From Achromobacter aegrifaciens (GTDB lineage Bacteria > Pseudomonadota > Gammaproteobacteria > Burkholderiales > Burkholderiaceae_B), in assembly GCF_902859735.1 (NCBI RefSeq), contig NZ_CADIJY010000020.1:24659-88658 (forward strand): a DNA stretch of 64,000 nucleotides, given 5' to 3'. The notes under the pieces were generated by a model, which had not been told where the DNA came from, searched no databases, and saw only the letters and a program-made list of their open reading frames with translations. Made by a program: the position numbers and the translations under genes. Positions 51,386-59,545 of this stretch are shown here, piece by piece; the first letter of the stretch is position 1, and every line of letters begins with the position of its first letter.

Positions 51386-52108
51386 TCAAGCGTACAACGC
51401 GCGCTCAACATCCAGAGCACGCCACGCATGTTGCGTTCCATCTCGATCTGTCCAAGTTGTGTGCTCGTCGCTGTCATTGAGCACTTGCGCAGTATGTTGC
51501 AAATACAGGCAATAGTCTTTGTAGCGCTCAAGATTGGCGACATTGCTTTTGACGAATCCCTCTGCAACTTCGAAACCGAATTGCGGGAACTTCTCAGCGA
51601 TCACAGAATCAATGACCCCGCACTTCTCGGGCGCAAGAAAAGCGCAGACTTTCGATGAAAACGCAATTTTAAGTTGTGGCAGGCAGTTGAGGGTTTTCAA
51701 GGCCGACGCATAGTCATCGGTCTGTAGGCAGTACTTCGCGTCCCGAATATGGCGCGCCACAACGTCAATGCCAAAATCGTTGGCCCCACGCATGCGTTGG
51801 GGCTTTCCCTTTACTATCCGATCGACACCATTAAGCGCCAGGAGAACCTTGCCGAGCGCACGTTCCGACCTTAGCCGCCTATCTTGTCCGCTCACATGCC
51901 CCCAAAATAGCGCAGACGCATAGCCCAGTACTGCTTGGTTATCATCATCAGAATGCAGTAACTCCTTCTGATACTGGTCTAGTTTCGACGTGCTGTCGAA
52001 CACAATCTGGCCAAGATCGGATAGCGTTCCCGTGAGCGCCATGGCGGGATATGCATACTCGTTGCGTGTGATTTGCAATTGTGCAGGATGAAACGCCGAA
52101 ACATGCAT
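51386..52108 (-). CDS. Hypothetical protein, 240 aa, accessory cargo
   Basis: 240 residues from ATG 52108, which has AAGGAT 5 bases upstream; a longer frame from 52132 is less likely. No signal peptide or membrane segment. Residues 150-170 (FSSKVCAFLAPEKCGVIDSV) recall the SKxLHFLxPxxxPIxDS pattern of helix-hairpin-helix-like proteins seen in accessory regions, a weak resemblance. Base composition is clearly lower in GC than the flanking chromosome. It is the only gene in a segment bracketed by a 173-bp duplication, indicating recent acquisition. Function unknown. Confidence 0.7.
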   Translation of the reverse strand: MHVSAFHPAQLQITRNEYAYPAMALTGTLSDLGQIVFDSTSKLDQYQKELLHSDDDNQAVLGYASALFWGHVSGQDRRLRSERALGKVLLALNGVDRIVKGKPQRMRGANDFGIDVVARHIRDAKYCLQTDDYASALKTLNCLPQLKIAFSSKVCAFLAPEKCGVIDSVIAEKFPQFGFEVAEGFVKSNVANLERYKDYCLYLQHTAQVLNDSDEHTTWTDRDGTQHAWRALDVERALYA

Positions 52109-52288
52109 GGTTATCCTTGATTGATATGGCAAGAGAGTTCGAACTGCCTGCGGTGACCCATCACCGCAGCGCGTCCATGAAGGACATGAGGGGGACGGAA
52201 TACTAGCGTTTAGTTGAACGGACGAGAGGAGGTCGGGGGAATAATTTTGTAGGCGAGCCTCTTCGGAGTTTTGTGGCCGACACTCCCG

Positions 52289-52957
52289 CTACCTATCAAC
52301 CGACCTCATATCGCAAGTCGTCTCCGACGACGAGCAGATGCCGCGAAACCACGCCCGCCCCCGCGTGCGGTCCTTGGGCGCGAGCGGCTCGAACGTGTCG
52401 CTGTTGCGCAGCTCGTAGTCCAGCAACAACCATTCGCCCTCGCAGGCGGCGATGCCGCGCAGCGAGGCGCGCTCGGTCAGCCAGTCGCTGCCCAGATCCA
52501 GCAAACGTTCACTGCCGGCGTCGGGGCGGACGTAGCCTCGCGCCGATTGGATGCCGACCTGTGCATCCGCAGCTTCGATCCAGCCCTCGCCCCGATACAC
52601 GGGCCGCGGCTTGCTCTGTTCATCGCCGGTCTTGTCGTCGCTGGCGTTCCTGATCTTGAGCCAGCCGTCGCGCGCCTCGGTCACGTCGAAGGTGACGCTG
52701 TAGTAGTCGATCTCGGGATCAGGGCCGTCGCCGCGAGTCGTCGGCAGGTTGCCCACCACCGCTCCTTGGGCGGACGCCGAGGCGCGCACCTGGATGACTG
52801 GCTTCTGGTCGGTGGTCCATCCGGAAAAGTTACATGCGGTCGGGCCCGGCGGGGTCCAGGCGGCAGGCTTGGAAGGTATCTGGGCGTTGATGGCGGGCGA
52901 CACGGCCAGCGCGGCAAGCGCCAGGAGTATCCATCGCATGGTCATGGGCTTGGTCAT
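52289..52957 (-). CDS. Secreted SH3-like domain protein
   Basis: 222 residues. A signal peptide ends near PAINA. The body resembles bacterial SH3-like proteins: PVIQVRASASAQGAVVGNLP, then YYSVTFDVTEARDGWLKIRN and GEGWIEAADAQVGIQ. A cysteine-containing C-terminal part (IAACEGEWLLLDYELRNSD; GICSSSETTCDM) may hold disulfides in the periplasm. It is preceded 3 bases upstream by a small lipoprotein gene. Its last 173 bases are duplicated at 51093-51265. Confidence 0.8.
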   Translation of the reverse strand: MTKPMTMRWILLALAALAVSPAINAQIPSKPAAWTPPGPTACNFSGWTTDQKPVIQVRASASAQGAVVGNLPTTRGDGPDPEIDYYSVTFDVTEARDGWLKIRNASDDKTGDEQSKPRPVYRGEGWIEAADAQVGIQSARGYVRPDAGSERLLDLGSDWLTERASLRGIAACEGEWLLLDYELRNSDTFEPLAPKDRTRGRAWFRGICSSSETTCDMRSVDR

Positions 52958-52960
52958 GTG

Positions 52961-53212
52961 TCAGTTGCTGTTGATCCATTCCTGCGTATCCCGGACGAAC
53001 CAGGGCAGATTCAAGCGCTCCCCTTCGCCGGACTGTATGGTCAGGCGTTGGTCCGAAGATCCAGGCGCGTTGTTCGTGCCCTGCCCCGTGGACGGAGAGC
53101 GGCTGCGATAGTCCAGCTCGGTTTGCTGGGGAGGTTTATCTGCGCAGGCGGCGATCAAGGTGCATGCGGTCGCGGCAAGAATGGTCCGCAGCGCCGAACG
53201 AAATATCTTCAT
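52961..53212 (-). CDS. Small lipoprotein, 83 aa
   Basis: From ATG 53212 (MKIFRSALRTILAATACTLI) the signal ends in lipobox LIAAC, with the lipidated Cys at residue 23 followed by Ala, predicting the outer membrane. The mature part is polar, Gln/Ser/Asn-rich, and ends with LPWFVRDTQEWINSN. No family recognised. The stop is 3 bases before the start of the SH3-like protein, so the two are an operon. The 220 bases upstream (53213-53432) show no gene. Confidence 0.75.
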   Translation of the reverse strand: MKIFRSALRTILAATACTLIAACADKPPQQTELDYRSRSPSTGQGTNNAPGSSDQRLTIQSGEGERLNLPWFVRDTQEWINSN

Positions 53213-53432
53213 GGTATTCAGGTTCCCGCTGAAGGGCACAGGCCCAGGTGCCGGAAAATCAGGGCCTCCAGCCCATACCTTACTCGCAATATGGGGTCGG
53301 CGCGGGCGTCTCACGTAGTTCGACGCGAGCCTCCCCGACATACTGACCCATCACCGGCAACGCCTCTGCCGTCAACGCGCGGTCGCACGCCTGACGCCAG
53401 ACTAGCGACGTGGCCGGCGGCCATGCTGCCAT

Positions 53433-54473
53433 CTAGGCCAACGCTTCATATTGAAGGCCGTGTCCGGAGGGTAAACACTTGAAGATCTCTTCCACCGCCT
53501 CTTCCGTGCGTAACCCCCACTGGTTACTAAGCGCGAATGTACGACCGCCTAGATAGAACAACTCGTCATCGCGGCAGAAATACCGTACTTGGTACCTGTT
53601 TGGCGAGACAGCCACAAATTGCTCGCCTGAGAGGTTCCCCTCGACAGACACAAAAATGTTGGATGCGCGCCAGGGCACAGCATCGCGGATACGCTCTGGG
53701 CTGACGCCTAATTGGAGTGCCTCCCGAACCACCTGGAAGATGAGCCGACGCTTTGGTAGATCAGAGAAGACTTGCCCCGAATTGGTCTGCAGTCGATAGC
53801 GCGTGTAGTCCCTTCCCTGTGTCTCAGCTGCGACCACATCCATGGTCTTCTCGCGTATCGCCACTTGGTACTCAGCTGCTTCGGGTAATGGGATCACTTG
53901 CTGAACATCCAACAGCACGTGATCCTTAAATGGATATGGTCTTGCCTTGACGCATGTGATATCAAGACCCTGAGCATTTAGCCAGAGCACAGTAGAGGTA
54001 ATTTCCTTGGAAAAATCAGCCGACACCAAAGCAATTCGAACCTTGTCGGCAAACGATACGGGTCCTTCTGGAATATCAAGAAATGTGCGAATTTCCGTTT
54101 CGGCACCGTCCGGAGATTTACCGCGTAATGCAAGGTACTTCCGGTGTGTTTCCACGGCCTGCTCAAATCGCATGGTTGAGACCATCGCAGCATAGCGGAG
54201 GGCTTGCAATTCCATATGGCCACCGTCTTCGGTGCGCTTCAGCTCCACTACGACCAATTTTCGATCGCGATCAAGGCACAAAAGGTCAATCCGACGTTTG
54301 CTGTCTTCCCAGTCTCCGAACTCCTCTGTCAGAACGAACAAATCCGGCAGAATTACTTCAGTCTGGTCCCTAATGAGACGCTGAATGTCGTCCCGCTCAC
54401 GAAGATTGAGCGCACTGTATGTAGCGCTTGGAATGCTAACAAGCGAATCAGCCGAGAGTTCGTAGAGAGGCAT
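53433..54473 (-). CDS. Stand-alone PD-(D/E)XK nuclease, NucS/RecB-like
   Basis: 346 residues. The N-terminal third holds a PD-(D/E)XK core: D63 (RRIDLLCLD), E77-x-K79 (VVVELKR), and the downstream QxxxY motif (Q90, Y94 in MELQALRYAA) typical of RecB/NucS-type nucleases. The remainder is unassigned and may bind DNA or a partner. There is no methylase, helicase or toxin partner next to it. Its GC content is lower than that of neighbouring core genes. It could be a solitary defence or repair nuclease; the target cannot be read from sequence. Confidence 0.75.
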   Translation of the reverse strand: MPLYELSADSLVSIPSATYSALNLRERDDIQRLIRDQTEVILPDLFVLTEEFGDWEDSKRRIDLLCLDRDRKLVVVELKRTEDGGHMELQALRYAAMVSTMRFEQAVETHRKYLALRGKSPDGAETEIRTFLDIPEGPVSFADKVRIALVSADFSKEITSTVLWLNAQGLDITCVKARPYPFKDHVLLDVQQVIPLPEAAEYQVAIREKTMDVVAAETQGRDYTRYRLQTNSGQVFSDLPKRRLIFQVVREALQLGVSPERIRDAVPWRASNIFVSVEGNLSGEQFVAVSPNRYQVRYFCRDDELFYLGGRTFALSNQWGLRTEEAVEEIFKCLPSGHGLQYEALA

Positions 54474-54759
54474 GGAGATTTGACCAAATAATTGCGATGT
54501 TGCGCGTTGCGTTGAAGTTCATGCAGTTTCATGATCGAAGCGGGGCGATCTTACTATTAAACGGGGACAACCTAGAGATTGTGCAATATCTTTAGAACAA
54601 GGGAGAGCCGGTGCGTATCGTTGAAGGCCTTTCAACAACGCAAGAGCACAGAAGATCGCGAACAGCCCCTGATGTCCTTTGACCTCATCAAAGGAACCAG
54701 TAGCTTCAGTTCTGGAAAAAATCCGGCCCAAACGGATACGTGAACCGGCCCGACTCTCG
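54474..54759. other. Intergenic region, low GC, no gene seen
   Basis: Between the nuclease and the acetyltransferase genes. It holds a small hairpin (CCTTTGA/TCAAAGG at 54676-54694) but no supported gene; a 70-codon frame here has no recognisable features. Confidence 0.5.
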
Positions 54760-55206
54760 CTACATCAGCTGCATATTGAAGTAGACAACGCGCTCCGTCT
54801 CCCTGAACCCCAGACGCGTATGCGCGGCCTGGCTCACGACATTGTCCAGCGCGGTATCCGAGGCCAGCTCTTTGCAGCCCCTGTCCCGCGCCCATGCCCG
54901 GACGGCGTCGATCAAGGCCCTGGCCGCGCCCTGTCGCCTGGCCTCGGGCATGACATACAGGCCCTCCAGGAACGCCACGGGATTGGAGTCGGTGCCATTG
55001 ACGTAGTCCGTCCTGATCGCAGCTTCGGCAAGGCCGATCGCCTGCCCGTTGTCGGCGCGCGCCAGGAACTGGACGTATCGGTCCGGCGCGCAAACCTGAT
55101 CCTCCATGTCTTCCTGATGCTCAGACGCTGACGCGTCAGGCCAGAGCGCCATGCGCAGTTGCAGCCAGGCGGCATCCCGGGAGGAGGTAATCGGGGCGGT
55201 TTTCAT
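54760..55206 (-). CDS. AAC(6')-type aminoglycoside N-acetyltransferase (GNAT)
   Basis: 148 residues from ATG 55206; an upstream frame to 55248 is not needed. The GNAT core shows IGLAEAAIRTDYVNGTDSNP, VAFLEGLYVMPEARRQGAAR (acetyl-CoA loop RRQGAARAL), and ELASDTALDNVVSQAAHTRL followed by GFRETERVVYF. These are the hallmarks of the AAC(6')-I subfamily, which acetylates the 6'-amino group of aminoglycosides. The length fits that subfamily. No integron attC site or transposon is visible, so it may be a chromosomal species gene of uncertain resistance level. Confidence 0.85.
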   Translation of the reverse strand: MKTAPITSSRDAAWLQLRMALWPDASASEHQEDMEDQVCAPDRYVQFLARADNGQAIGLAEAAIRTDYVNGTDSNPVAFLEGLYVMPEARRQGAARALIDAVRAWARDRGCKELASDTALDNVVSQAAHTRLGFRETERVVYFNMQLM

Positions 55207-55296
55207 GGGCAGGGTTTGTGTTCCGGATGACGCGTGGAAATTTATCACCCTGCCCTTCTTGCTGTCGAAGCGTATCCGGCCTCGGCCTGCCCCGCC

Positions 55297-56067
55297 CTAC
55301 TCCTGCACCGGCACCGTATAGTTCAGCGCCAGCCGGCCGCCATCCGCGTACACCGTCTGCCCGGTGACGTAGCTGGCGTCATCGCTGGCCAGGAACACCG
55401 CCACCTTGGCGACTTCGTCCGTCGATCCCAGGCGCTGCATCGGTATGCGCGACAGCACGGTCCTGCGGGCTGCGGGATTGCTGGTGATCGTGGCGAGGAT
55501 TTCGGTGTCGATGCTGCCGGGGCCGATGGCGTTGACGCGGATGCCGTGCGGCGCCAGGGACAGCGCCATCGACTTGGTCATCTGGCGCACCGCGCCCTTG
55601 CTGGCGCCGTAGGCCGGCTGGTCCGGCATCGCCAGTTCCGCCGTCATCGAGGACAGCGTCACGATGGCGCCGTTGCCGCGTCCGCCAGCCACCATGGCGC
55701 GCGCGGCGGCCTGTGCGACCAGAAAGGTGCCGCGCACATTGACGTTCATGACCGCATCCAGGTCTTCGAGCTTCAGGTCCAGGAAGTCCGCCGCGCGGAT
55801 CACGCCGGCGTTGCAGACGCAGATGTCCAGGCCGCCCCAGCGCCGCACGCACTCGTCGGCCAGCTTCTGGGCATCAGCCGGATCGGTCACGTCCGCCACC
55901 AGCGCGGCGGCGCGATCGCCCAGCGCGCGGGCCGCGGCCATCAGTTCGGCCTCCTTTCGGTCGGCCAGCAGCACGTATGCACCCTCGGCCGCGAAGCGCC
56001 GCGCGATCGCCAGTCCGATGCCACCGGCCGCGCCGGTGACCAGCGCCACCTTGTCCTGCAATCTCAT
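55297..56067 (-). CDS. Short-chain dehydrogenase/reductase (SDR)
   Basis: 256 residues. The cofactor loop is TGAAGGIG, the NAG motif CNAGVIRAADF, and the catalytic Ser and Tyr-x-x-x-Lys lie in VTLSSM and YGASKGAV. GSTDEVAKVAVFLASDDASY is the typical C-terminal motif. It oxidises or reduces a hydroxyl/keto group with NAD(P). It is the last gene of the meta-cleavage operon, 1 base after the LivF-type stop, and probably acts on an intermediate or entry substrate of that pathway. Confidence 0.92.
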   Translation of the reverse strand: MRLQDKVALVTGAAGGIGLAIARRFAAEGAYVLLADRKEAELMAAARALGDRAAALVADVTDPADAQKLADECVRRWGGLDICVCNAGVIRAADFLDLKLEDLDAVMNVNVRGTFLVAQAAARAMVAGGRGNGAIVTLSSMTAELAMPDQPAYGASKGAVRQMTKSMALSLAPHGIRVNAIGPGSIDTEILATITSNPAARRTVLSRIPMQRLGSTDEVAKVAVFLASDDASYVTGQTVYADGGRLALNYTVPVQE

Positions 56068-56068
56068 C

Positions 56069-56767
56069 TCAGACTCCTACGTAGGCGGCCACCAGGTCGG
56101 GCCGCTGGGACAATTCCGCCGAGCTGCCGCGCCACACCGTCACGCCCTTGTCGAGGATGACGTTGCGGTCCGACAGGCGCAGCAAGGCCGTGGTGTTCTT
56201 GTCCACCACGATCATCGACAAACCTTCGGCTTTCAATTGCGCCAGCACGCGCCAGATTTCGGCGCGCACCACCGGCGCCAGCCCTTCGGTGGCTTCGTCC
56301 AGCACCAAGAGGCTCGGGTTGGTCATCAGCGCCCGGCCCAGCGCCAGCATCTGCTGCTCGCCGCCGGATAGCTGCGTGCCCAGGTTGGCGCGGCGTTCGT
56401 GCAGGCGCGGAAACAGCTCATACACGCGTTCCAGCGTCCAGCCGCGGCCGCCGCCGCGGTGTATAGCCGTGGCGACCAGGTTTTCTTCCACCGTCAGCGT
56501 CGGGAAGATCTGGCGCCCTTCGGGTACCAGCGACAGGCCCAACCGGCCGATGCGGTACGGCGCCAGTCCGCGCAGAGACCGCTCGCCGTAGCGGATGCTG
56601 CCCTGGCTGGCGGGCAGCAGGCCAAAGAGGCATTTGATGACGGTGCTGCGGCCCATGCCGTTGCGGCCGATCAGGCCGATGACCTCGCCCTGGCCCACGT
56701 CCAGGTCTACGCCGAACAAGGCCTGGCAATGCCCATAGGCCGCCGTCAATCCGCTGATGCTCAACAT
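56069..56767 (-). CDS. LivF-type ABC ATPase with Lys-to-Arg Walker A
   Basis: 232 residues. Walker A reads GRNGMGRSTVIK: the invariant lysine of GxxGxGKS/T is arginine (codon CGC). The rest is canonical: signature LSGGEQQMLALGRAL, Walker B LLVLDEATEGLAP, with the conserved Glu. The change could weaken ATP binding or hydrolysis at this site, leaving the partner LivG-type subunit to drive transport. Relatives with the same substitution may exist in this family. Follows the LivG-type gene by 9 bases. Confidence 0.9.
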   Translation of the reverse strand: MLSISGLTAAYGHCQALFGVDLDVGQGEVIGLIGRNGMGRSTVIKCLFGLLPASQGSIRYGERSLRGLAPYRIGRLGLSLVPEGRQIFPTLTVEENLVATAIHRGGGRGWTLERVYELFPRLHERRANLGTQLSGGEQQMLALGRALMTNPSLLVLDEATEGLAPVVRAEIWRVLAQLKAEGLSMIVVDKNTTALLRLSDRNVILDKGVTVWRGSSAELSQRPDLVAAYVGV

Positions 56768-56776
56768 GGCGGCTCC

Positions 56777-57550
56777 TTATGCGTCGGCGTCGTCGCCCAG
56801 ATAGGCGCGGCGCACGTCGGGATGGTTGCGTATCTGTTCCGCGCTGCCGGTGGCGATGACCTTGCCGTAGACCAGCACGCTGATGCGGTCGGCCAGCGCA
56901 AACACGGCGTTCATGTCGTGTTCGACCAGCACGATGGTGTAGCGGCCCTTCAGGCTTTGCAGCAAGGCGATCACGCCCGCGCTTTCGGCCGCGCTCATGC
57001 CGGCCATGGGCTCGTCCAGCAGCAGTACCGACGGCTCGCCCGCCAATGCCATGGCGATCTCCAGCTGGCGGCGCTGGCCATAGGCCAGGCTGTCCACCTG
57101 GGCCTCGGCCACGTCTTCCAGCTTGCAGGCCCGCAGCGCCGCGGTCGCGGCGCTTACCACGTCGGCGCAATCGCGCAAGGCGGTCCAGGCCGACAGGCGC
57201 CGGCGGCGCTTGCGCAAGGCTGCCAGGCAGGCGTTGTCCAGCACCGTATAGCTGTCGAACACCGAGGTCACCTGATAGGAGCGCAGCATGCCCAGCGCCA
57301 CGCGTTCCTGCACCGAGGCGCGGGAAACGTCGGCGGCGCCCAGGCGCACGGCGCCGCCATCGGGCCGCAGTTCGCCCGACAGCAGGTTGATCAAAGTCGT
57401 CTTGCCCGCGCCGTTGGGGCCGATCAGCGCGTGCAGTTCGCCAGGCGCCACGTCCAGCGACACGCCGTCGGTCGCCTTCAGGCCGCCGAAGCGGCGCACC
57501 AGGTCCTGCGTGGACAATCCAACGGGCGCGGCTGCGGTTTGCATGCTCAT
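56777..57550 (-). CDS. LivG-type ABC transporter ATPase
   Basis: 257 residues. Walker A is IGPNGAGKTTLINLLSG with normal Lys, the signature SLAYGQRRQLEIAMAL, Walker B VLLLDEPMAGMSA and the H-loop IVLVEHDMNAVF. It energises the importer of the meta-cleavage operon. Its start overlaps the LivM-type stop by 4 bases. Confidence 0.93.
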   Translation of the reverse strand: MSMQTAAAPVGLSTQDLVRRFGGLKATDGVSLDVAPGELHALIGPNGAGKTTLINLLSGELRPDGGAVRLGAADVSRASVQERVALGMLRSYQVTSVFDSYTVLDNACLAALRKRRRRLSAWTALRDCADVVSAATAALRACKLEDVAEAQVDSLAYGQRRQLEIAMALAGEPSVLLLDEPMAGMSAAESAGVIALLQSLKGRYTIVLVEHDMNAVFALADRISVLVYGKVIATGSAEQIRNHPDVRRAYLGDDADA

Positions 57551-58578
57551 GCCGAAGCCTCCTTGGCGATCGCGTCCGGCGGGCGGCGGTCCTGTTGTTC
57601 ACCCGCGGTCGGGGGCTGGACCGTCGGCGCGGCGGGCGGCGGACGCCGCAGCCAGGCCAGGGAGTTGGCATAGCCGCCCTTGGCCACCATGGCGATGACC
57701 ACCACCGCCGGCCCCATCAGCAGCATCCAATGCTGCGTCATGCTCTTGAAGGCCTCTTCCATCAGCAGATAGGCAACGGCGCCGAAAATCGGCCCCAGCA
57801 CATTGCCCAGCCCGCCTATCACCACCATGACGATAAGTTCGCCCGACACCGGCCACGACATATAGCTGGGCGAAGCGAAGGCGGTCAGATTGGCCAGCAG
57901 CAGCCCGGCCACGCCGGTCAGCACACCGGAGGCCACGTAGGCCGTCAGGCGCACGCCGAACACCGAATAGCCCAGCGCGTCCACGCGGCGCGGGTTGGCG
58001 TGCGTGGCGCGCAGGATCATGCCGAAGGGCGAGCGGCGCAGGCGCAGCATCGCCAGGCTGGACACCAGCAGCACCGCCCAGGCCGCCCAGTACACGGGCT
58101 GGCTGCCGCCCAGGTCGAACAGGCCGAAGGAACTGGCTTCGTAGATGTTCAGGCCGTCGTCGCCGCCGTATTCGCGCAGGCTGACCGCCAGGAAATAGAA
58201 CATCTGCGCAAACGCCAGCGTGATCATGATGAAACCTATGCCCGAGGTCCGCAGACAGACCGTGCCGACGATCAGCGCCACCAGCGCGCACACCGCGATG
58301 CACACGGCCAGCTGCAGCCAGCCGTTGCCAAACCCGTAATAGCTGAGAATGCCCACGGCATAGCAACCCAGGCCCAGGAACATGGCGTGGCCGAAGCTCA
58401 CCAGTCCGGCAAAGCCCAGCACCAGGTTCAGCGCCAGCGCGGCCAGCGCATAGATCAGGATGCGCGCGCCCAGCGTCACGTAGAACGGTTCACCCAGCCA
58501 TTGCGCCACGAAAGGCACGCCGGCCAGGACCAGGAACAGCAAAGGCAGCGCCCAGCGCCGGTATGTGTGTTCTTGCAT
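57547..58578 (-). CDS. LivM-type ABC permease
   Basis: 343 residues from ATG 58578; an in-frame TTG at 58599 is less likely. About ten helices. LNLVLGFAGLVSFGHAMFLG and VIGGLGNVLGPIFGAVAYLL are LivM signatures. The C-terminus is proline-rich. It lies 28 bases after the LivH-type gene. Confidence 0.93.
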   Translation of the reverse strand: MQEHTYRRWALPLLFLVLAGVPFVAQWLGEPFYVTLGARILIYALAALALNLVLGFAGLVSFGHAMFLGLGCYAVGILSYYGFGNGWLQLAVCIAVCALVALIVGTVCLRTSGIGFIMITLAFAQMFYFLAVSLREYGGDDGLNIYEASSFGLFDLGGSQPVYWAAWAVLLVSSLAMLRLRRSPFGMILRATHANPRRVDALGYSVFGVRLTAYVASGVLTGVAGLLLANLTAFASPSYMSWPVSGELIVMVVIGGLGNVLGPIFGAVAYLLMEEAFKSMTQHWMLLMGPAVVVIAMVAKGGYANSLAWLRRPPPAAPTVQPPTAGEQQDRRPPDAIAKEASA

Positions 58579-58606
58579 GATGATCCAACCCCAGTACAAG
58601 CGCGCG

Positions 58607-59527
58607 TCAACGCCGCGCCGAGAAGACCAGGCCTTGCGGCCGGAACGCCAGCACCACGGCCATCAGCACGTAGATCAGCATGGAGGCGAGTGCCGGCCCG
58701 ACCGCATTGGCGACGGAAGCGTCGAACACGGCGCGCAACATGTCGGGCAGGAAGGCCCGGCCCAGCGTGTCTATCATCGCGATCAGCAGCGCCGCGACCA
58801 GCGTGCCGCGCACCGAGCCGATGCCGCCCACGACGATCACCACCAGCGCCAGGATCAGCACCGGCTCACCCATGCCGGACTGCACCGACAGGATCGGCCC
58901 CGCAAGCGCGCCCGCCACGCCGGCCAGCACCGCGCCCAGCAGGAACAGCAGCGTCTTCTGCAGGTCCACGTTGGCGCCCAGCACGCTGGCCATGGGCGCA
59001 TTGCTGGCGCCGGCGCGGATCAGCATGCCGAAGCGCGTGCGCTGGATCAGGAACCAGGCGCCGACCGCCACCAGCGCGCCCACGCCGATGATCATCAGGC
59101 GATACACCGGATAGTCGTTGCCGAACAGGCTGACCGCCCCTTCCAGCCCCTGCGGCACGGCGGCGTAGTACGGCCGGCTGCCCCAGATGACCGAGGCCAG
59201 TTCATTGAAGAACATCATCAGCCCGAAGGTGGCCAGCACCTGATAGAGGTGATCATGCTTGTACAGCGGCCGCGCAATCAGGCGTTCCAGCGCCACCCCC
59301 ACCAGGCCGCTGCCCGTCACCGCCGCCAGGATGGCGAAGGCGAACGAGCCGCTGGCGTTGTAGGCGGTGGCGCCCAGGAAGGCGCCGATCATATACAGCG
59401 ACCCGTGCGCCAGGTTGATGAAGTTCATGATGCCGAAGATCAGGGTCAGCCCCGAGGACAGCAGGAACAGCAAGGCGCCGAGCTGCAGGCCATTAAGCAT
59501 CTGCGACAACAGCAAGGATCCGTTCAT
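58607..59527 (-). CDS. LivH-type ABC permease
   Basis: 306 residues, about eight helices. LGALLFLLSSGLTLIFGIMN then FINLAHGSLYMIGAFLG is the LivH hallmark; VVGGIGSVRGTLVAALLIAM is the C-terminal loop motif. It forms the channel with the LivM-type protein. It follows the binding protein gene by 18 bases. Confidence 0.93.
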   Translation of the reverse strand: MNGSLLLSQMLNGLQLGALLFLLSSGLTLIFGIMNFINLAHGSLYMIGAFLGATAYNASGSFAFAILAAVTGSGLVGVALERLIARPLYKHDHLYQVLATFGLMMFFNELASVIWGSRPYYAAVPQGLEGAVSLFGNDYPVYRLMIIGVGALVAVGAWFLIQRTRFGMLIRAGASNAPMASVLGANVDLQKTLLFLLGAVLAGVAGALAGPILSVQSGMGEPVLILALVVIVVGGIGSVRGTLVAALLIAMIDTLGRAFLPDMLRAVFDASVANAVGPALASMLIYVLMAVVLAFRPQGLVFSARR

Positions 59528-59545
59528 GGGGCGTCTCCCGGGACG

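Noticed and set aside
54519-54731. 70-codon minus-strand frame between nuclease and acetyltransferase
   Set aside because: No ribosome site, family or operon context to support it.
50700-54759. Prophage or integrative element
   Set aside because: No integrase, capsid, replication or transposase gene is visible; only a small insert with a 3'-end duplication is supported.
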